From Gordonia alkanivorans NBRC 16433 (lineage in GTDB: Bacteria > Actinomycetota > Actinomycetes > Mycobacteriales > Mycobacteriaceae): 64,000 bases of DNA. The notes under the pieces are model-generated. The model did not search any database, had not been told where the DNA came from, and saw nothing but the letters and a program-made list of their open reading frames with translations. Each line of letters begins with the position of its first letter. Within the stretch, counting starts at the first letter, position 1. Made by a program: the position numbers and the translations under genes. The DNA lies in contig NZ_BACI01000120.1 in NCBI RefSeq assembly GCF_000225505.1, positions 1 through 64,000 on the forward strand. Reading direction: 5' to 3'. Below are positions 45,203-55,024 of the stretch, one piece after another.

Positions 45203-46294
45203 ATGGGTGAGCCCAATAAGGTGCGCGTTGCCATCGTGGGCGTAGGAAACTGCGCTTCATCCTTGGTGCAAGGCGTGCAGTACTACAAGGACGCCGACGA
45301 GAACGCCAGCGTTCCCGGCCTGATGCATGTGAAGTTCGGCCCGTACCACGTCCGCGACGTCGAGTTCGTCGCCGCGTTCGACGTGGACGCCAAGAAGGTC
45401 GGCTTCGACCTGTCCGACGCGATCTTCGCGAGCGAGAACAACACCATCAAAATCGCCGACGTGCCGCCGACCGGTGTCACCGTTCAGCGTGGCCACACCC
45501 TCGACGGTCTCGGCAAGTACTACCTCGAGACCATCACCGAGGCCGACGGCTCGGGTGTCGACGTCGTCGCGGCCCTCAAGGACGCCGAGGTCGACGTCCT
45601 CGTCAGCTACCTGCCGGTCGGCTCGGAGCAGGCCGACAAGTTCTACGCACAGTGCTGCATCGACGCGGGTGTCGCCTTCGTCAACGCACTCCCGGTATTC
45701 ATCGCCTCGGACCCCGAGTGGGCGAAGAAGTTCACCGACGCCGGCGTCCCGATCGTCGGCGACGACATCAAGAGCCAGGTCGGCGCCACCATCACCCACC
45801 GCGTGATGGCGAAGCTGTTCGAGGATCGCGGCGTCACCCTCGACCGCACCTACCAGCTCAACGTCGGCGGCAACATGGACTTCAAGAACATGCTCGAGCG
45901 CGAGCGCCTGGAGTCCAAGAAGGTCTCGAAGACCCAGGCCGTGACCTCCAACCTGACCGGCGCGCTCGCCGGCAAGGTCGAGGACAAGAACGTCCACATC
46001 GGCCCGTCGGACCACGTCGCCTGGCTCGACGACCGCAAGTGGGCCTACGTCCGCCTGGAGGGTCGTGCCTTCGGTGACGTGCCGCTGAACCTGGAGTACA
46101 AGCTCGAGGTCTGGGACTCCCCCAACTCGGCCGGCATCATCATCGACGCCGTGCGCGCCGCGAAGATAGCCAAGGACCGCGGCATCGGCGGACCGATCCT
46201 CCCGGCATCGGCCTACCTGATGAAGTCCCCGCCGAAGCAGCTCGCCGACGACGTCGCGCGTCAGCAGCTCGAGGCGTTCATCGTCGAGGCCTGA
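45203..46294 (+). CDS. ino1: Inositol-3-phosphate synthase
   Basis: This 363-residue protein has the NAD-binding Rossmann start [20 protein letters not shown], the core [14 protein letters not shown], and [12 protein letters not shown], the conserved signature of the enzyme. It turns glucose-6-phosphate into inositol-3-phosphate, the first step to phosphatidylinositol, mycothiol and PI mannosides. AAGGAG lies before the ATG. A strong terminator follows at 46313. Confidence 0.96.
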   Translation: MGEPNKVRVAIVGVGNCASSLVQGVQYYKDADENASVPGLMHVKFGPYHVRDVEFVAAFDVDAKKVGFDLSDAIFASENNTIKIADVPPTGVTVQRGHTLDGLGKYYLETITEADGSGVDVVAALKDAEVDVLVSYLPVGSEQADKFYAQCCIDAGVAFVNALPVFIASDPEWAKKFTDAGVPIVGDDIKSQVGATITHRVMAKLFEDRGVTLDRTYQLNVGGNMDFKNMLERERLESKKVSKTQAVTSNLTGALAGKVEDKNVHIGPSDHVAWLDDRKWAYVRLEGRAFGDVPLNLEYKLEVWDSPNSAGIIIDAVRAAKIAKDRGIGGPILPASAYLMKSPPKQLADDVARQQLEAFIVEA

Positions 46295-46312
46295 TCCTCT
46301 TCGGAACGATCC

Positions 46313-46369
46313 ACGACGTCCCCGTCGGGATTCGTGAGGTACATCCTCACGATCCGGCGGGGACGTCGT
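46313..46369 (+). terminator. ino1 terminator
   Basis: A long hairpin begins 19 bases after the ino1 stop. Twelve-base outer arms (46313-46324 and 46358-46369) pair perfectly, as does a 7-base inner stem (46333-46339 with 46345-46351), separated by short bulges. CGTTTCC follows. Confidence 0.85.
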
Positions 46370-46476
46370 CGTTTCCGGCGACAAGTTCGTGAATACGCCC
46401 GTGACCTGGTCGTCGGTGCCCGAGAATGATTCCTCGAACCACCAGTTGCCGGACGAGCGACGAGGAGACGACCGGG

Positions 46477-46902
46477 ATGGCTTCGAAACTGATCAGGGCT
46501 TGTGTCGCTGTGGCCGTCTCGGGTGTCGTCGTGATGCTCGGTCTGTCCGGGGGCGGAGCTGCCGCTGCTGCACCGTCCCCCACGCCGGCCGTGACCGTGG
46601 TCGGCGGCTGCGACGGGGCGAAACTCGTTCAGCCACGCACACTTTCGTCGAACTTCTGCGCCGACGTCGGAGTCATCGTCTCCGACATCACCTGGCTCGC
46701 GTGGACCGATGCCTTCGCGGTCGGCTTCGGCACCGAGAACCGCAAGCTCTGCGAACCGAACTGTGCCGCCGGGAAGATCGCGAAGTATCCGGTCGGCATC
46801 TGGCTGTTCGCGCCGAAGAAGGGCGCGTTCACGCAGGTGTCGCTCTACTCGTCGATCACCGGCCCGCCCGAGACCTATCAGCTCACGGGGTACGTGCGCT
46901 GA
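46477..46902 (+). CDS. Small secreted protein
   Basis: This 141-residue protein has a signal peptide (basic SKLIRA, hydrophobic CVAVAVSGVVVMLGLSGGG, cleavage near AAAAA-P). The mature part of about 110 residues holds four cysteines (GGCDG, SNFCADVG, RKLCEPNC), probably two disulphides. I recognise no family. Its stop is 3 bases from the stop of the convergent aconitase gene. Confidence 0.75.
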   Translation: MASKLIRACVAVAVSGVVVMLGLSGGGAAAAAPSPTPAVTVVGGCDGAKLVQPRTLSSNFCADVGVIVSDITWLAWTDAFAVGFGTENRKLCEPNCAAGKIAKYPVGIWLFAPKKGAFTQVSLYSSITGPPETYQLTGYVR

Positions 46903-46905
46903 CGC

Positions 46906-48915
46906 TCAGCTGATCTCGCCGCTGTCCTGCAACACGGTCTCCTCGGCTCGATGTTCGTCCGGATGTTCCTCGGCGGCGAGCCGCGGGATGAGTCCGCCGG
47001 CCAGGACGTCGGACACCTGGCGCTTCGAGAGTCGGTGCCGGACTTCGACATTGCGCTCCTTGGTCACGTTGCGGACGGTGAGGACGTCATCGGCACCCAG
47101 GGCATCCCGCAGATTCTCGAGCCGGAGGGTGTCGTCCTGCTCGACGGTGTCGTAATCAGCCGGATCGACGAATTCCACTGCCAGCACACCGAAGTTCGCG
47201 AGATTCTGCCAATGGATGCGGGCGAACGACTTCGCGATCACCACCCGGAGGCCCAGGTGGCGAGGCGCGATCGCCGCATGTTCGCGTGATGAGCCCTGTC
47301 CGTAGTTGTCACCTCCGATGATGATGTGGCCGGTGTCCGCGGATCGAGCTCTCTCCGTGTAGGTGTCGTCGATGCGCGTGAAACAGAACTCGGCGAGCCT
47401 GGGGATGTTCGACCGGTACGGCAGAGCTTTCGCGCCGGCGGGCGAGATGTCGTCCGTGGAGATGTTGTCGCCGACCTTCAGCAGGACCGGGGCCTCGACG
47501 ACATCGGGGAGCGAGTCCAGGTCCGGTAGATCGGAGATGTTGGGGCCCTTCACCGGCTGGACCTTCGCGGCTTCCTCCGGCGGCAGCGGCGGGACCAGCA
47601 TCGCGGTGTTGACCGAGTGTTCCTGCGGCAGGTCGAGCTCTGGGTAGGAGACCTTGTTGTCGGCGGCCCAGTCGCGGGGGTCGGTGATCACGCCGGTGAG
47701 CGCCGACGCGGCTGCGGTCTCCGGCGAACACAGCCATACCTTGTCGTCCTTGGTGCCCGACCGTCCGGGGAAGTTGCGCGGCATCGTCCTCAGCGAGTTC
47801 TGCCCGGTCGCGGGCGCCTGCCCCATGCCGATGCAGCCCATACAGCCGGCCTGGTGGATCCGCGCGCCGCCGATGACGAGATCGGTGGTGGCCCCCATCT
47901 TGGTGAGGTCGGTGAGGATCTCCCGTGACGTCGGGTTGATGTCGAAGCTGACATCGGCTGACGTCTGCCTCCCCGCCACCATCGCTGCGGCGATCGCGAA
48001 GTCGCGGAGGCCGGGATTGGCACTCGACCCGATCACGACCTGCGAGATCTCCTCCCCCACGACCTCACTGACCGGAACGACGTCTCCGGGTGACGAGGGT
48101 TTCGCGATCAGCGGGACGATCTCGGTGAGATCGATGGTCTCCTCGGCGTCGTAGGTCGCCCCGTCGTCGGCGACGAGTTCGGTCCAGTCGCCTTCGCGGT
48201 CCTCGGCGCGGAGGAACTCGCGCACCGCGTCGTCGCTGGGGAACACCGTCGTCGTCGCGCCCAGTTCCGCGCCCATGTTCGCGATCACGTGGCGGTCCAT
48301 CGCGGTCAGACCCGCGAGCCCGGGACCGTGATACTCGATGATCCGGTTCACGGCACCCTTCACGTCGTGGCGTCGGAGCATCTCGAGGATCACATCCTTG
48401 GCCGAACACCACTCCGGCAGTTCGCCTTCCAGCCGGACACCCCAGATCTCGGGCATCCGGATGTTCAGCGGGCGACCGGTGATGGCGAGAGCCACCTCGA
48501 GTCCGCCGACCCCGATCGCGAGCATCCCGAGCGATCCCGCCGCCGGCGTGTGCGAGTCGGACCCGACCATCGTCTTTCCCGGTATGCCGAACCGCTGCAT
48601 GTGAGTGGGATGCGAGACACCGTTGCCCGGCTTGGAGAACCACAGCCCGAAGCGCTCACACGCAGTGCGCAGATACTCGTGGTCCTCTGCGTTCTTCTCG
48701 TCGGTCTGCAGCAGGTTGTGGTCGACGTACTGGACACTCGCCTCGGTGCGTGCGCGGTCGAGACCCAGAGACTCCAGCTCTTGCATGACCAGCGTGCCGG
48801 TGGCGTCCTGGGTGAGGGTCTGGTCGATGTGGATCGCGATCTCTTCGCCCGGGGTCATGTCCCCGGCCGCCAGATGGGATTCGATGAGCTTGCGGGCAAC
48901 GTTCTGGGCGGGCAT
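46906..48915 (-). CDS. acn: Aconitate hydratase (mitochondrial-type)
   Basis: This 669-residue aconitase-family dehydratase has substrate and cluster motifs including GSDSHTPAAGSLGMLAIG and HQAGCMGCIGMGQAP (4Fe-4S cysteines). The swivel domain carries GDNISTDDISPAG and GDNYGQGSSREHAAI. The length fits the short aconitases of the mitochondrial/Thermus type rather than the 930-residue AcnA usual in actinobacteria, so it may be a second aconitase or act on a related substrate. A 178-base gap separates it from the accessory region on its right. Confidence 0.88.
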   Translation of the reverse strand: MPAQNVARKLIESHLAAGDMTPGEEIAIHIDQTLTQDATGTLVMQELESLGLDRARTEASVQYVDHNLLQTDEKNAEDHEYLRTACERFGLWFSKPGNGVSHPTHMQRFGIPGKTMVGSDSHTPAAGSLGMLAIGVGGLEVALAITGRPLNIRMPEIWGVRLEGELPEWCSAKDVILEMLRRHDVKGAVNRIIEYHGPGLAGLTAMDRHVIANMGAELGATTTVFPSDDAVREFLRAEDREGDWTELVADDGATYDAEETIDLTEIVPLIAKPSSPGDVVPVSEVVGEEISQVVIGSSANPGLRDFAIAAAMVAGRQTSADVSFDINPTSREILTDLTKMGATTDLVIGGARIHQAGCMGCIGMGQAPATGQNSLRTMPRNFPGRSGTKDDKVWLCSPETAAASALTGVITDPRDWAADNKVSYPELDLPQEHSVNTAMLVPPLPPEEAAKVQPVKGPNISDLPDLDSLPDVVEAPVLLKVGDNISTDDISPAGAKALPYRSNIPRLAEFCFTRIDDTYTERARSADTGHIIIGGDNYGQGSSREHAAIAPRHLGLRVVIAKSFARIHWQNLANFGVLAVEFVDPADYDTVEQDDTLRLENLRDALGADDVLTVRNVTKERNVEVRHRLSKRQVSDVLAGGLIPRLAAEEHPDEHRAEETVLQDSGEIS

Positions 48916-49093
48916 CGCACACTCCTGATCGGCTCACGTCCGAGCCACACTGGCTCGGGACTGAACCGACGTCAGAACCTGTCCGGGTTGTCGACACCGC
49001 GACACACCTGGCGCTCTCGCTCGGACTGATCTCCATGGTCGCAGTGATCGGCGAGACATGCCACGATCGCTCATCGACGATCACCTGGTTCGG

Positions 49094-50626
49094 TCACCAG
49101 ATCGGAACCCGTGGCGCACCCTGGAGCACCGCAGCCAGGTATGGGTCCAGGCTCGCGGCCATCTCGCGCTGCCTTGCCAGCAGGAGCCGTCCGTCACCAT
49201 CGACGAGTGCAGGCGGCGGCGCCATCGGCAGTTCTGCCCTGTCCAGCAGGGTCGCCCCCAGCCCCTGGGCCATGGCAAACGCGATGTCCCCCGAATCGCC
49301 GAACGGATCGGTGGACACTGTCTGTCGCACATCGGTCATGTCGAGGGGAATGTCGAGGTTCAGTGGGCCGGCGTCCGCCTCCGTTGCCACCAGTCCGTGA
49401 ACACCGCCACTGAGTACGGTTTCGATCAGGTCCGCCATGAGCGTCACCGACCCCAACTGGCGGACCATGATGAACGTCCAGGTGATCCGGTGCTCCAACG
49501 ATTCCCGCCATCGAGCCCGACGCCGTGCATCGGCGAACTGGAAGCGTTGGTAGTCGCCTGCGATGAGTGCGGCGACCGCCGTGTCGACGGCTTCTGCGCT
49601 GAGCGTCGCGCGACGGAGTGGATCGATCGAGGCCTCGGTCACCAGCCGCTTGACTCGATTCCACGCGAGGTTGGCCAACTGGTGGTGCATCCCGGCGGCA
49701 GCGAGGCCGTCGCGCGCCGCAGCGAATGCCTCATCTGCGACGGAGAAGTCGTGTCGTGCCAGGGCCGCATTTGCCCTGTTGTACTCGCAGATGGCAACTT
49801 TGTCCGGCTTGCCAGTGGCCTCGAAGAACCGGATCGCCTCGGACAACAGTTCCTCGCCTCTGGCCACGTCGCCGGTGGCCATGAACACTAGTGCCAAACC
49901 CATCCGACTCTCGGTGGCATGCTCCCGGTCACCCTCACGCTCACAGATCTCGATGGCGCGTTCGAATGCCGGCACCGCGAGTTGAGGCCGACCGGACTCC
50001 ACGTAGGTCGCCGCCAGCGACGTGAGACACATCGCTGCTCGTAGGGTCGCGTCACCGAAGAAGTCGACGAGCTCGAGAAACGCCTTTTCCGCTTCTTGCC
50101 GGCGTCCGGACATCCGGTGGTTGTTCGCCAGATTCAGCCGTACTTCCGCAACGTCGTGGACCGTTCCCAGTTCCAGGTAGATCTGCTCGGCGAGTCCGAG
50201 CGCCCGATCCGCGTCGTCGAACTCGCCGACCTGGGTGGACAAGGTGCCGAAGTCGTTGAGCGCACCGGCGAACTTCTCGTGATCTTCGTACTCGGACAGC
50301 TCATCACAAGCCAGCCCCATCGCCTCATGTGCCGTTACGTAGTCGCCCGACCGAAATGCGATGAGACCGATCACCTGGAGGAGTTCGGTGGCAGCTTCGG
50401 GATCGAACTCGGCATACGCATCACGCGCACCGAGAACGGCATCGATGACCTCGTCGGTACCGGCGACGTCTGCCAGATGTTCTGCGAGCTCGACATAGGC
50501 CGCGGCGATCGCACGAGGATCCCCGGCCACGTCCGCCTCGTTTGCGACGGCGTACAACTCAGCGCGAACCCGCTCCCACTCATCGGCATCGAATTCGTCG
50601 CGCTGCTCGTCGCTTCCCGCACTCAT
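49094..50626 (-). CDS. TPR-repeat protein of the CHAT operon
   Basis: This protein of about 510 residues consists of tetratricopeptide-like helical pairs from about residue 20 to 330, for example AAAYVELAEHLADVAGTDE, VGEFDDADRALGLAEQIYLE and ATGDVARGEELLSEAIRFFE. The C-terminal 150 residues are less regular. TPR arrays are protein-docking platforms, and TPR-CHAT pairs are known where the TPR part controls the protease. It is the last of four genes joined by ATGA overlaps; its ATG overlaps the CHAT gene stop and has GAGGGAAG upstream. It may hold the protease inactive or present substrates. That role is inference. Confidence 0.8.
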   Translation of the reverse strand: MSAGSDEQRDEFDADEWERVRAELYAVANEADVAGDPRAIAAAYVELAEHLADVAGTDEVIDAVLGARDAYAEFDPEAATELLQVIGLIAFRSGDYVTAHEAMGLACDELSEYEDHEKFAGALNDFGTLSTQVGEFDDADRALGLAEQIYLELGTVHDVAEVRLNLANNHRMSGRRQEAEKAFLELVDFFGDATLRAAMCLTSLAATYVESGRPQLAVPAFERAIEICEREGDREHATESRMGLALVFMATGDVARGEELLSEAIRFFEATGKPDKVAICEYNRANAALARHDFSVADEAFAAARDGLAAAGMHHQLANLAWNRVKRLVTEASIDPLRRATLSAEAVDTAVAALIAGDYQRFQFADARRRARWRESLEHRITWTFIMVRQLGSVTLMADLIETVLSGGVHGLVATEADAGPLNLDIPLDMTDVRQTVSTDPFGDSGDIAFAMAQGLGATLLDRAELPMAPPPALVDGDGRLLLARQREMAASLDPYLAAVLQGAPRVPIW

Positions 50627-51945
50627 CTGCTTCCCTCCCCGGGCGCCGTGGTGATCTGGCGTCGAGCACAGACATGTGTTCCCACCGAGGCCCATGTCAG
50701 CGGCGAGTTCGCGACCGAGGGCGACGCCCGCCACTGTTCGAGCTTCGATCGTTGCCACGCCGACAACGCCGCGGCCGGATCTGCCGCCATGTGCGTCTCG
50801 TCCACTGCCAGAGCCAGTTCCGTCGTGGGGCACACATCCGAGTCGACGGCCGCGAGATCCGAGAAGGCAACATCGGACGGCAAGGTCCAGCGCGTCGTCG
50901 TCACGATCTCCGCACCTGCGCTGAACATCGCCACCACCAAACCGAAAGTCTCCGAACTCCGATAGTCCACGCCACCCTCGCAGGCGATCACCGCCACTCG
51001 CGGCGGCATCGGCCACAACCGATGGCCGGGGATCCCGTCGCCCACGTGCGGGCTCGCCCCCTCGCCCAGATCCGGTCTCGCGGTGCCCAACAGCAGATCC
51101 AGCGCAGCCAGCGGGCGATGCGCCCCGTGGACGGATTCGGCCAGCCCCCACTGCTTTCCGTCGTCGGTCAGATGAATCGATGCCGAACCCGGCTGATTCA
51201 CCGTCGAGGACACGTGTCCAAAGTAGAACAGGCGGCTCGGTTCAAGACGCAGTTCCTCACTCAAATCCCAGCGGTCGTAGGCCGCTCCGACACCCGAGGC
51301 GCTCGTGTGCGAACGGTTCGCCATCCGATCACGGATCAAGCGGGCCCCGGGTGGCTGCGATCGTCGTGGTCCCGACGAGGACACCATCACCTGCCGGAGT
51401 CCGGAACCTGCGGGCAGCAGCGGATCCACGACATAGAGCACGGGTCGCCTCGAGAGATCGTCGGTCCAGGGGCCGGGGGTCCGGGCCCGTCCGAGATGCA
51501 CTGCTGCAGGAGGCTCGAAGCAGACGTCGGCGAGCTCTATCAAGCGCGTCTCCCCGTCCACGGCCAGCAACTCGAACGGAACCCTGGCCAGCGACCGACT
51601 CGGCGTGATCCGCACCAGAACTCGCCCCACACGGGCCTTCTCGACCAGAGCCGTCGTCACCGCTGCGGGAAGGATCACCCGAGACAGCCCTTCATTCACC
51701 GCGAGCTCACTCTGATAGCGGCTGAACGGTCCGGACAATGCACGGCGTACAGGTTCTTCCGGATCCATGCCGTCGCCACCGATCAGAGCCGCATCGAGGC
51801 GAGCCAGCGCTCGGCGCAACTTCGGGGTCGTCACCACGTGCACGTGAGGATATGCGGGGTCGTCGAGCCACCGGAACGACAGATATGTGCCTCCGGCGTC
51901 GACCGCCCTGATCAGGAGCACCGACGACGGGTCACGCGCGGTCAT
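50623..51945 (-). CDS. CHAT-domain cysteine protease
   Basis: This 440-residue protein's C-terminal half is a caspase-like CHAT domain. The catalytic histidine fits H244 in LFYFGHVSS, and the catalytic cysteine fits C322 in VAVIACEGG; this is followed by the SAGAEIVTTTRW block, which matches the usual CHAT pattern (aGA-V-w). The N-terminal 150 residues form a separate domain with RITPSRSLARVPFELLAVDG, a stretch also common in CHAT proteins. CHAT proteases act in bacterial immune and cell-death systems, cutting a partner when triggered. It overlaps both neighbours by four bases. Confidence 0.85.
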   Translation of the reverse strand: MTARDPSSVLLIRAVDAGGTYLSFRWLDDPAYPHVHVVTTPKLRRALARLDAALIGGDGMDPEEPVRRALSGPFSRYQSELAVNEGLSRVILPAAVTTALVEKARVGRVLVRITPSRSLARVPFELLAVDGETRLIELADVCFEPPAAVHLGRARTPGPWTDDLSRRPVLYVVDPLLPAGSGLRQVMVSSSGPRRSQPPGARLIRDRMANRSHTSASGVGAAYDRWDLSEELRLEPSRLFYFGHVSSTVNQPGSASIHLTDDGKQWGLAESVHGAHRPLAALDLLLGTARPDLGEGASPHVGDGIPGHRLWPMPPRVAVIACEGGVDYRSSETFGLVVAMFSAGAEIVTTTRWTLPSDVAFSDLAAVDSDVCPTTELALAVDETHMAADPAAALSAWQRSKLEQWRASPSVANSPLTWASVGTHVCARRQITTAPGEGSR

Positions 51946-53267
51946 CCGAACCCGATCATGTGGAGTTCGGCAAGCGTGGGTCCGCCGGGCCCGTCGGTCC
52001 GCAACGGTTCGCGGACCCGATCGTCCAGCTTCTCGACTGCCACGAGACGGGCGGCGATCAGCCGGGTCTCGGATTCTCCGCGGTATCGCCTCGCGAACTG
52101 TCGCAGGAGAACTCGCACAGTACCCACGGCATCGGATGCCGCCTGGCGTTCCGTTTCCGCGCCGGCCGTCGCGGCAGCAATCCCGTCGTCAGAGTCGGTG
52201 ATCCCCAGACCTGCGAGGACGGCACCCGCGTTGCGAAGCCGGGTCCATGCGTGCCGGAAATGCCGATCGACCCGGGTCATCGCCACGCCGAAGTGGTCGA
52301 GTCGAAGTTCCGCGGGGTCGGCTTCTGAACCGACGAACGCGAACCGCGCGTCGCCGTCGACTCCGACGATGCGCGCCGTGATCCGGTCGCCGGATGCCGT
52401 CGCCGGCGCAAACGCGACCAGGTCACCCGTCTCGGGGTCCGCAGCGACAGCGAAAATCCCATCCACCACTGCTGAATCCGCATCCACACCGTCACGCAAC
52501 TCCGCACTCACCTCGTACGAACCGTCAACGTTCTCGTTTATCTCGACCTCCGGTTCCTCCGGACCGTCGAACCGCAGCAGTCGAGGCGGTAGCGCACGCA
52601 GGTCCGCGACCTGCGTGATCACCGGGGAAATCCCGCCGAGATCGGCGGCGAGCACACCCAGGTCGGTGTCGAGACCGAACAGCGCATCCCACAGGACATC
52701 TGATCGATCTGTGCGCACACGCAGCGCCCCCAGCAAACCATCCATCTCGTCGTCGGGAAGTACGCCGATGGCCACCGTGCCGATGACCTCGGCGAGTCGC
52801 GTCACCAACGGCCCTCCGTGATCGGCTGATTCGATCTCGTCCACCAGACGACCGGGCACCGAGGATGCCAGTGCCAGGTACCAGCCCATGTCCGGGTCGC
52901 CCAGGAGGGCACGCGCATATGCGACGTCCAGTGACAGAACACCGTCGTCGAGATCGCCCAGGTGCAGCGTGTCGACCGCGGTCACCGTGGTAAGCCGAAC
53001 CAGCCCATCGCTGAGATCCGGAGCAGGGATTCCGGTCGTATCCAGAGCGTTTACGAGATCGTTGACCGCTGACGGGTCGGCGAAAACCGACGCGTCGCGC
53101 GCGGATTCCGCATCCCGGATGGTCACCTGCACGGGCTGCTCGGGAAACGCCGCATCGACGGTGAATGTGATTTGTCCGGTGGTGATCGTGACCGGCAGGA
53201 ACGCCTCGGCGTCGTCGGCGCGCCACGTATAGCTTCCGTCGGGTCCACGCTGCACGGTCCCGCTCAT
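51942..53267 (-). CDS. Unrecognised protein in the CHAT operon (441 aa)
   Basis: This 441-residue acidic soluble protein has repeated beta-strand pairs at the N-terminus (SYTWRADDAEAFLPVTITTG), a central helical part and a C-terminal helical region (TETRLIAARLVAVEKLDDRV). I see no catalytic motif, membrane segment or signal peptide. It is second in the four-gene operon with 4-base overlaps on both sides, so its product is likely made in step with the CHAT protease and may be a partner or substrate. Confidence 0.7.
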   Translation of the reverse strand: MSGTVQRGPDGSYTWRADDAEAFLPVTITTGQITFTVDAAFPEQPVQVTIRDAESARDASVFADPSAVNDLVNALDTTGIPAPDLSDGLVRLTTVTAVDTLHLGDLDDGVLSLDVAYARALLGDPDMGWYLALASSVPGRLVDEIESADHGGPLVTRLAEVIGTVAIGVLPDDEMDGLLGALRVRTDRSDVLWDALFGLDTDLGVLAADLGGISPVITQVADLRALPPRLLRFDGPEEPEVEINENVDGSYEVSAELRDGVDADSAVVDGIFAVAADPETGDLVAFAPATASGDRITARIVGVDGDARFAFVGSEADPAELRLDHFGVAMTRVDRHFRHAWTRLRNAGAVLAGLGITDSDDGIAAATAGAETERQAASDAVGTVRVLLRQFARRYRGESETRLIAARLVAVEKLDDRVREPLRTDGPGGPTLAELHMIGFG

Positions 53268-54595
53268 GAAACCACTCCCGCGTCGAGCGTGTCGGCTAGT
53301 GAACGTCGAGCGCGTCTACCTGCGGTCTCCAGTGTCAGGTACACGTTCATCCCCGCCTTCATCGCCGACTCACTGCGGGCATCTGCCGGCTGCTCCGAGC
53401 GCCAGAGCTGCGCGGCCACCCGTCTCACCTCGCCCGGACTGGCGATGTCGAGCGTGCCGCCGATGGTCAGGAGTGTGATCGCGGTTCTCCCCTCCCAGCA
53501 GAGTTTTCCGTCGATCTGTTGGTCAGGGTCCTCGGCGATGGTCGCCGCGATGACGGCAAGGAGCTCGTTGGCCGCGTCGGCGGCAGGGTCAGGTGTGTTC
53601 TCCACGCGGTCGTCTGCCTGACTGCGGTCCGGGTCGTCGGCCACGATCAGCCGCCTCTCGTGGAGCCGCCGGACTGCGGTGCGGCGCTTCTCGTCGAGCC
53701 GGACGGCATCGAGCCGGAGCTTCAGGTAGTACTCCGTGCCTTCCAGTGGCTTCCCGCGGTGCAGACGGTTCACGTAGGTCGTGACGACGCGTTCGAACGC
53801 TTCGCTCAGACGCGGGTCAGAGCGGTCCTTGCCCTTGACCCGATCTGCGATCACGCGCTCGACGAACGTGATCGCAGTCGTGCGGAGCTCCGCTCGGCGC
53901 TCAGCGGTGAGCGGCTCTTCTGGTTCCGCACCGAAATCGTCCACGACGCGTTCACCGAGTTCTGCGAGAACCGTCGTCTCCTCCTCGGTCAGGATCGTCG
54001 ACCCGGCCGCGCCGGCATCGAGCAACCGCACAATCGCGCTGACGAAACCGTCAAGCGCCACTTTCTCATCCACGCCTGCTCTGCTGATGGGGGTCTCGAC
54101 GAAATTCTGCACGGTGTCGAAGGACTCGTCCACGGACGGCTCAGAACGAACCATGGCACCGCGAACCTTGCGCACAGCCGCGCGCCGGGCCTCCCGCACC
54201 GCGGCACCGATCGACCTCCGAAGACCAGACGGGACCAACGGAGCAAGGCTCGAGTACCAGCCCGCGGAGTAGCAGCTCAGTGGTCCGATCGTGTCCCGGC
54301 AGACTGCCCCGAGTCGGTCGATCGTGTCGAGATCGGCGACCTCGACCCGCCGGCTACACATCAGCAGCGCGACTGACGGCGAGTATCGCTCACCGACCCA
54401 TCGCCTCTTCCCCAGCGCCCCGGACCAGCCGCACAGTTCCCCTTGGAGGGACTTGCTCTCCGGCAGCGGTTCTCGCATCGAACGTTGATACTGCTTCAGG
54501 TACTCATCCCGGCTGACCCCGGACAGCGGAACCACGACGACCACGATGGCGGGTTGTGCTCCTGGAGGGATCAGCGGAGGCACGAGTCGGCTCAC
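53264..54595 (-). CDS. Unrecognised protein, first gene of the CHAT operon
   Basis: This protein has about 443 residues from GTG at 54593-54595, chosen because GAGGAG lies eight bases upstream; the frame is open to 54670. The N-terminal region (AIVVVVVPLSGVSRDEYLK, then VALLMCSRRVEVADLDT) looks like an alternating beta-alpha fold. A basic stretch (REARRAAVRKVRGAMVR) and an all-helical C-terminal half follow. I do not recognise a family. It heads the operon that ends in CHAT and TPR genes and is divergent from a zinc-ribbon gene. Confidence 0.65.
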   Translation of the reverse strand: MSRLVPPLIPPGAQPAIVVVVVPLSGVSRDEYLKQYQRSMREPLPESKSLQGELCGWSGALGKRRWVGERYSPSVALLMCSRRVEVADLDTIDRLGAVCRDTIGPLSCYSAGWYSSLAPLVPSGLRRSIGAAVREARRAAVRKVRGAMVRSEPSVDESFDTVQNFVETPISRAGVDEKVALDGFVSAIVRLLDAGAAGSTILTEEETTVLAELGERVVDDFGAEPEEPLTAERRAELRTTAITFVERVIADRVKGKDRSDPRLSEAFERVVTTYVNRLHRGKPLEGTEYYLKLRLDAVRLDEKRRTAVRRLHERRLIVADDPDRSQADDRVENTPDPAADAANELLAVIAATIAEDPDQQIDGKLCWEGRTAITLLTIGGTLDIASPGEVRRVAAQLWRSEQPADARSESAMKAGMNVYLTLETAGRRARRSLADTLDAGVVS

Positions 54596-54730
54596 GTCAG
54601 ACGCTCCTCTCGCCAATGCGATCACCCGGATGTGCGGCTTGGCGCCCACCGGCAGGTGAACCCCCCACAAACTTATTGGGTCGAACGCCTGAGGTCGATC
54701 TTCATTGTTTTGGGGGAGACCGTTCGGATC

Positions 54731-55024
54731 ATGGCCCGCGTAGTCTTACCCCCGGTGAAGCAACGAGGAGGGACTAGGGCGGACAGGTGCGATCGATGCG
54801 CACGCGTGCTGGTCAAGTGTAACGAATGTTGCGGCGAGGCAGGTGGATACAGCATCGCCGGCCGGCTCACCTGCGTGACCTGTGACAGCACCGGAAGACT
54901 CTGCCCAGTCCACGGGGGACACTGGCACACAACACCCGGCCCGTCTCCGTCGAGTCGCACGGCACAACGGGAGAACATCAGCGACGAAGCAGGTGATCAC
55001 GGTCCACCCACCCGTCGGCCATGA
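54731..55024 (+). CDS. Small zinc-ribbon protein
   Basis: This 97-residue protein is built around cysteine pairs CDRC, CNECC and CVTC and a closing CPVHGGHW, a pattern that would bind two zinc ions. The tail after residue 65 is polar and probably disordered. It starts at ATG 54731 and its last 47 bases overlap the end of the convergent LuxR-type gene. It is divergent from the CHAT operon. A second, different zinc ribbon is encoded at 59142 in the chaperone operon. Role unknown. Confidence 0.6.
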   Translation: MARVVLPPVKQRGGTRADRCDRCARVLVKCNECCGEAGGYSIAGRLTCVTCDSTGRLCPVHGGHWHTTPGPSPSSRTAQRENISDEAGDHGPPTRRP

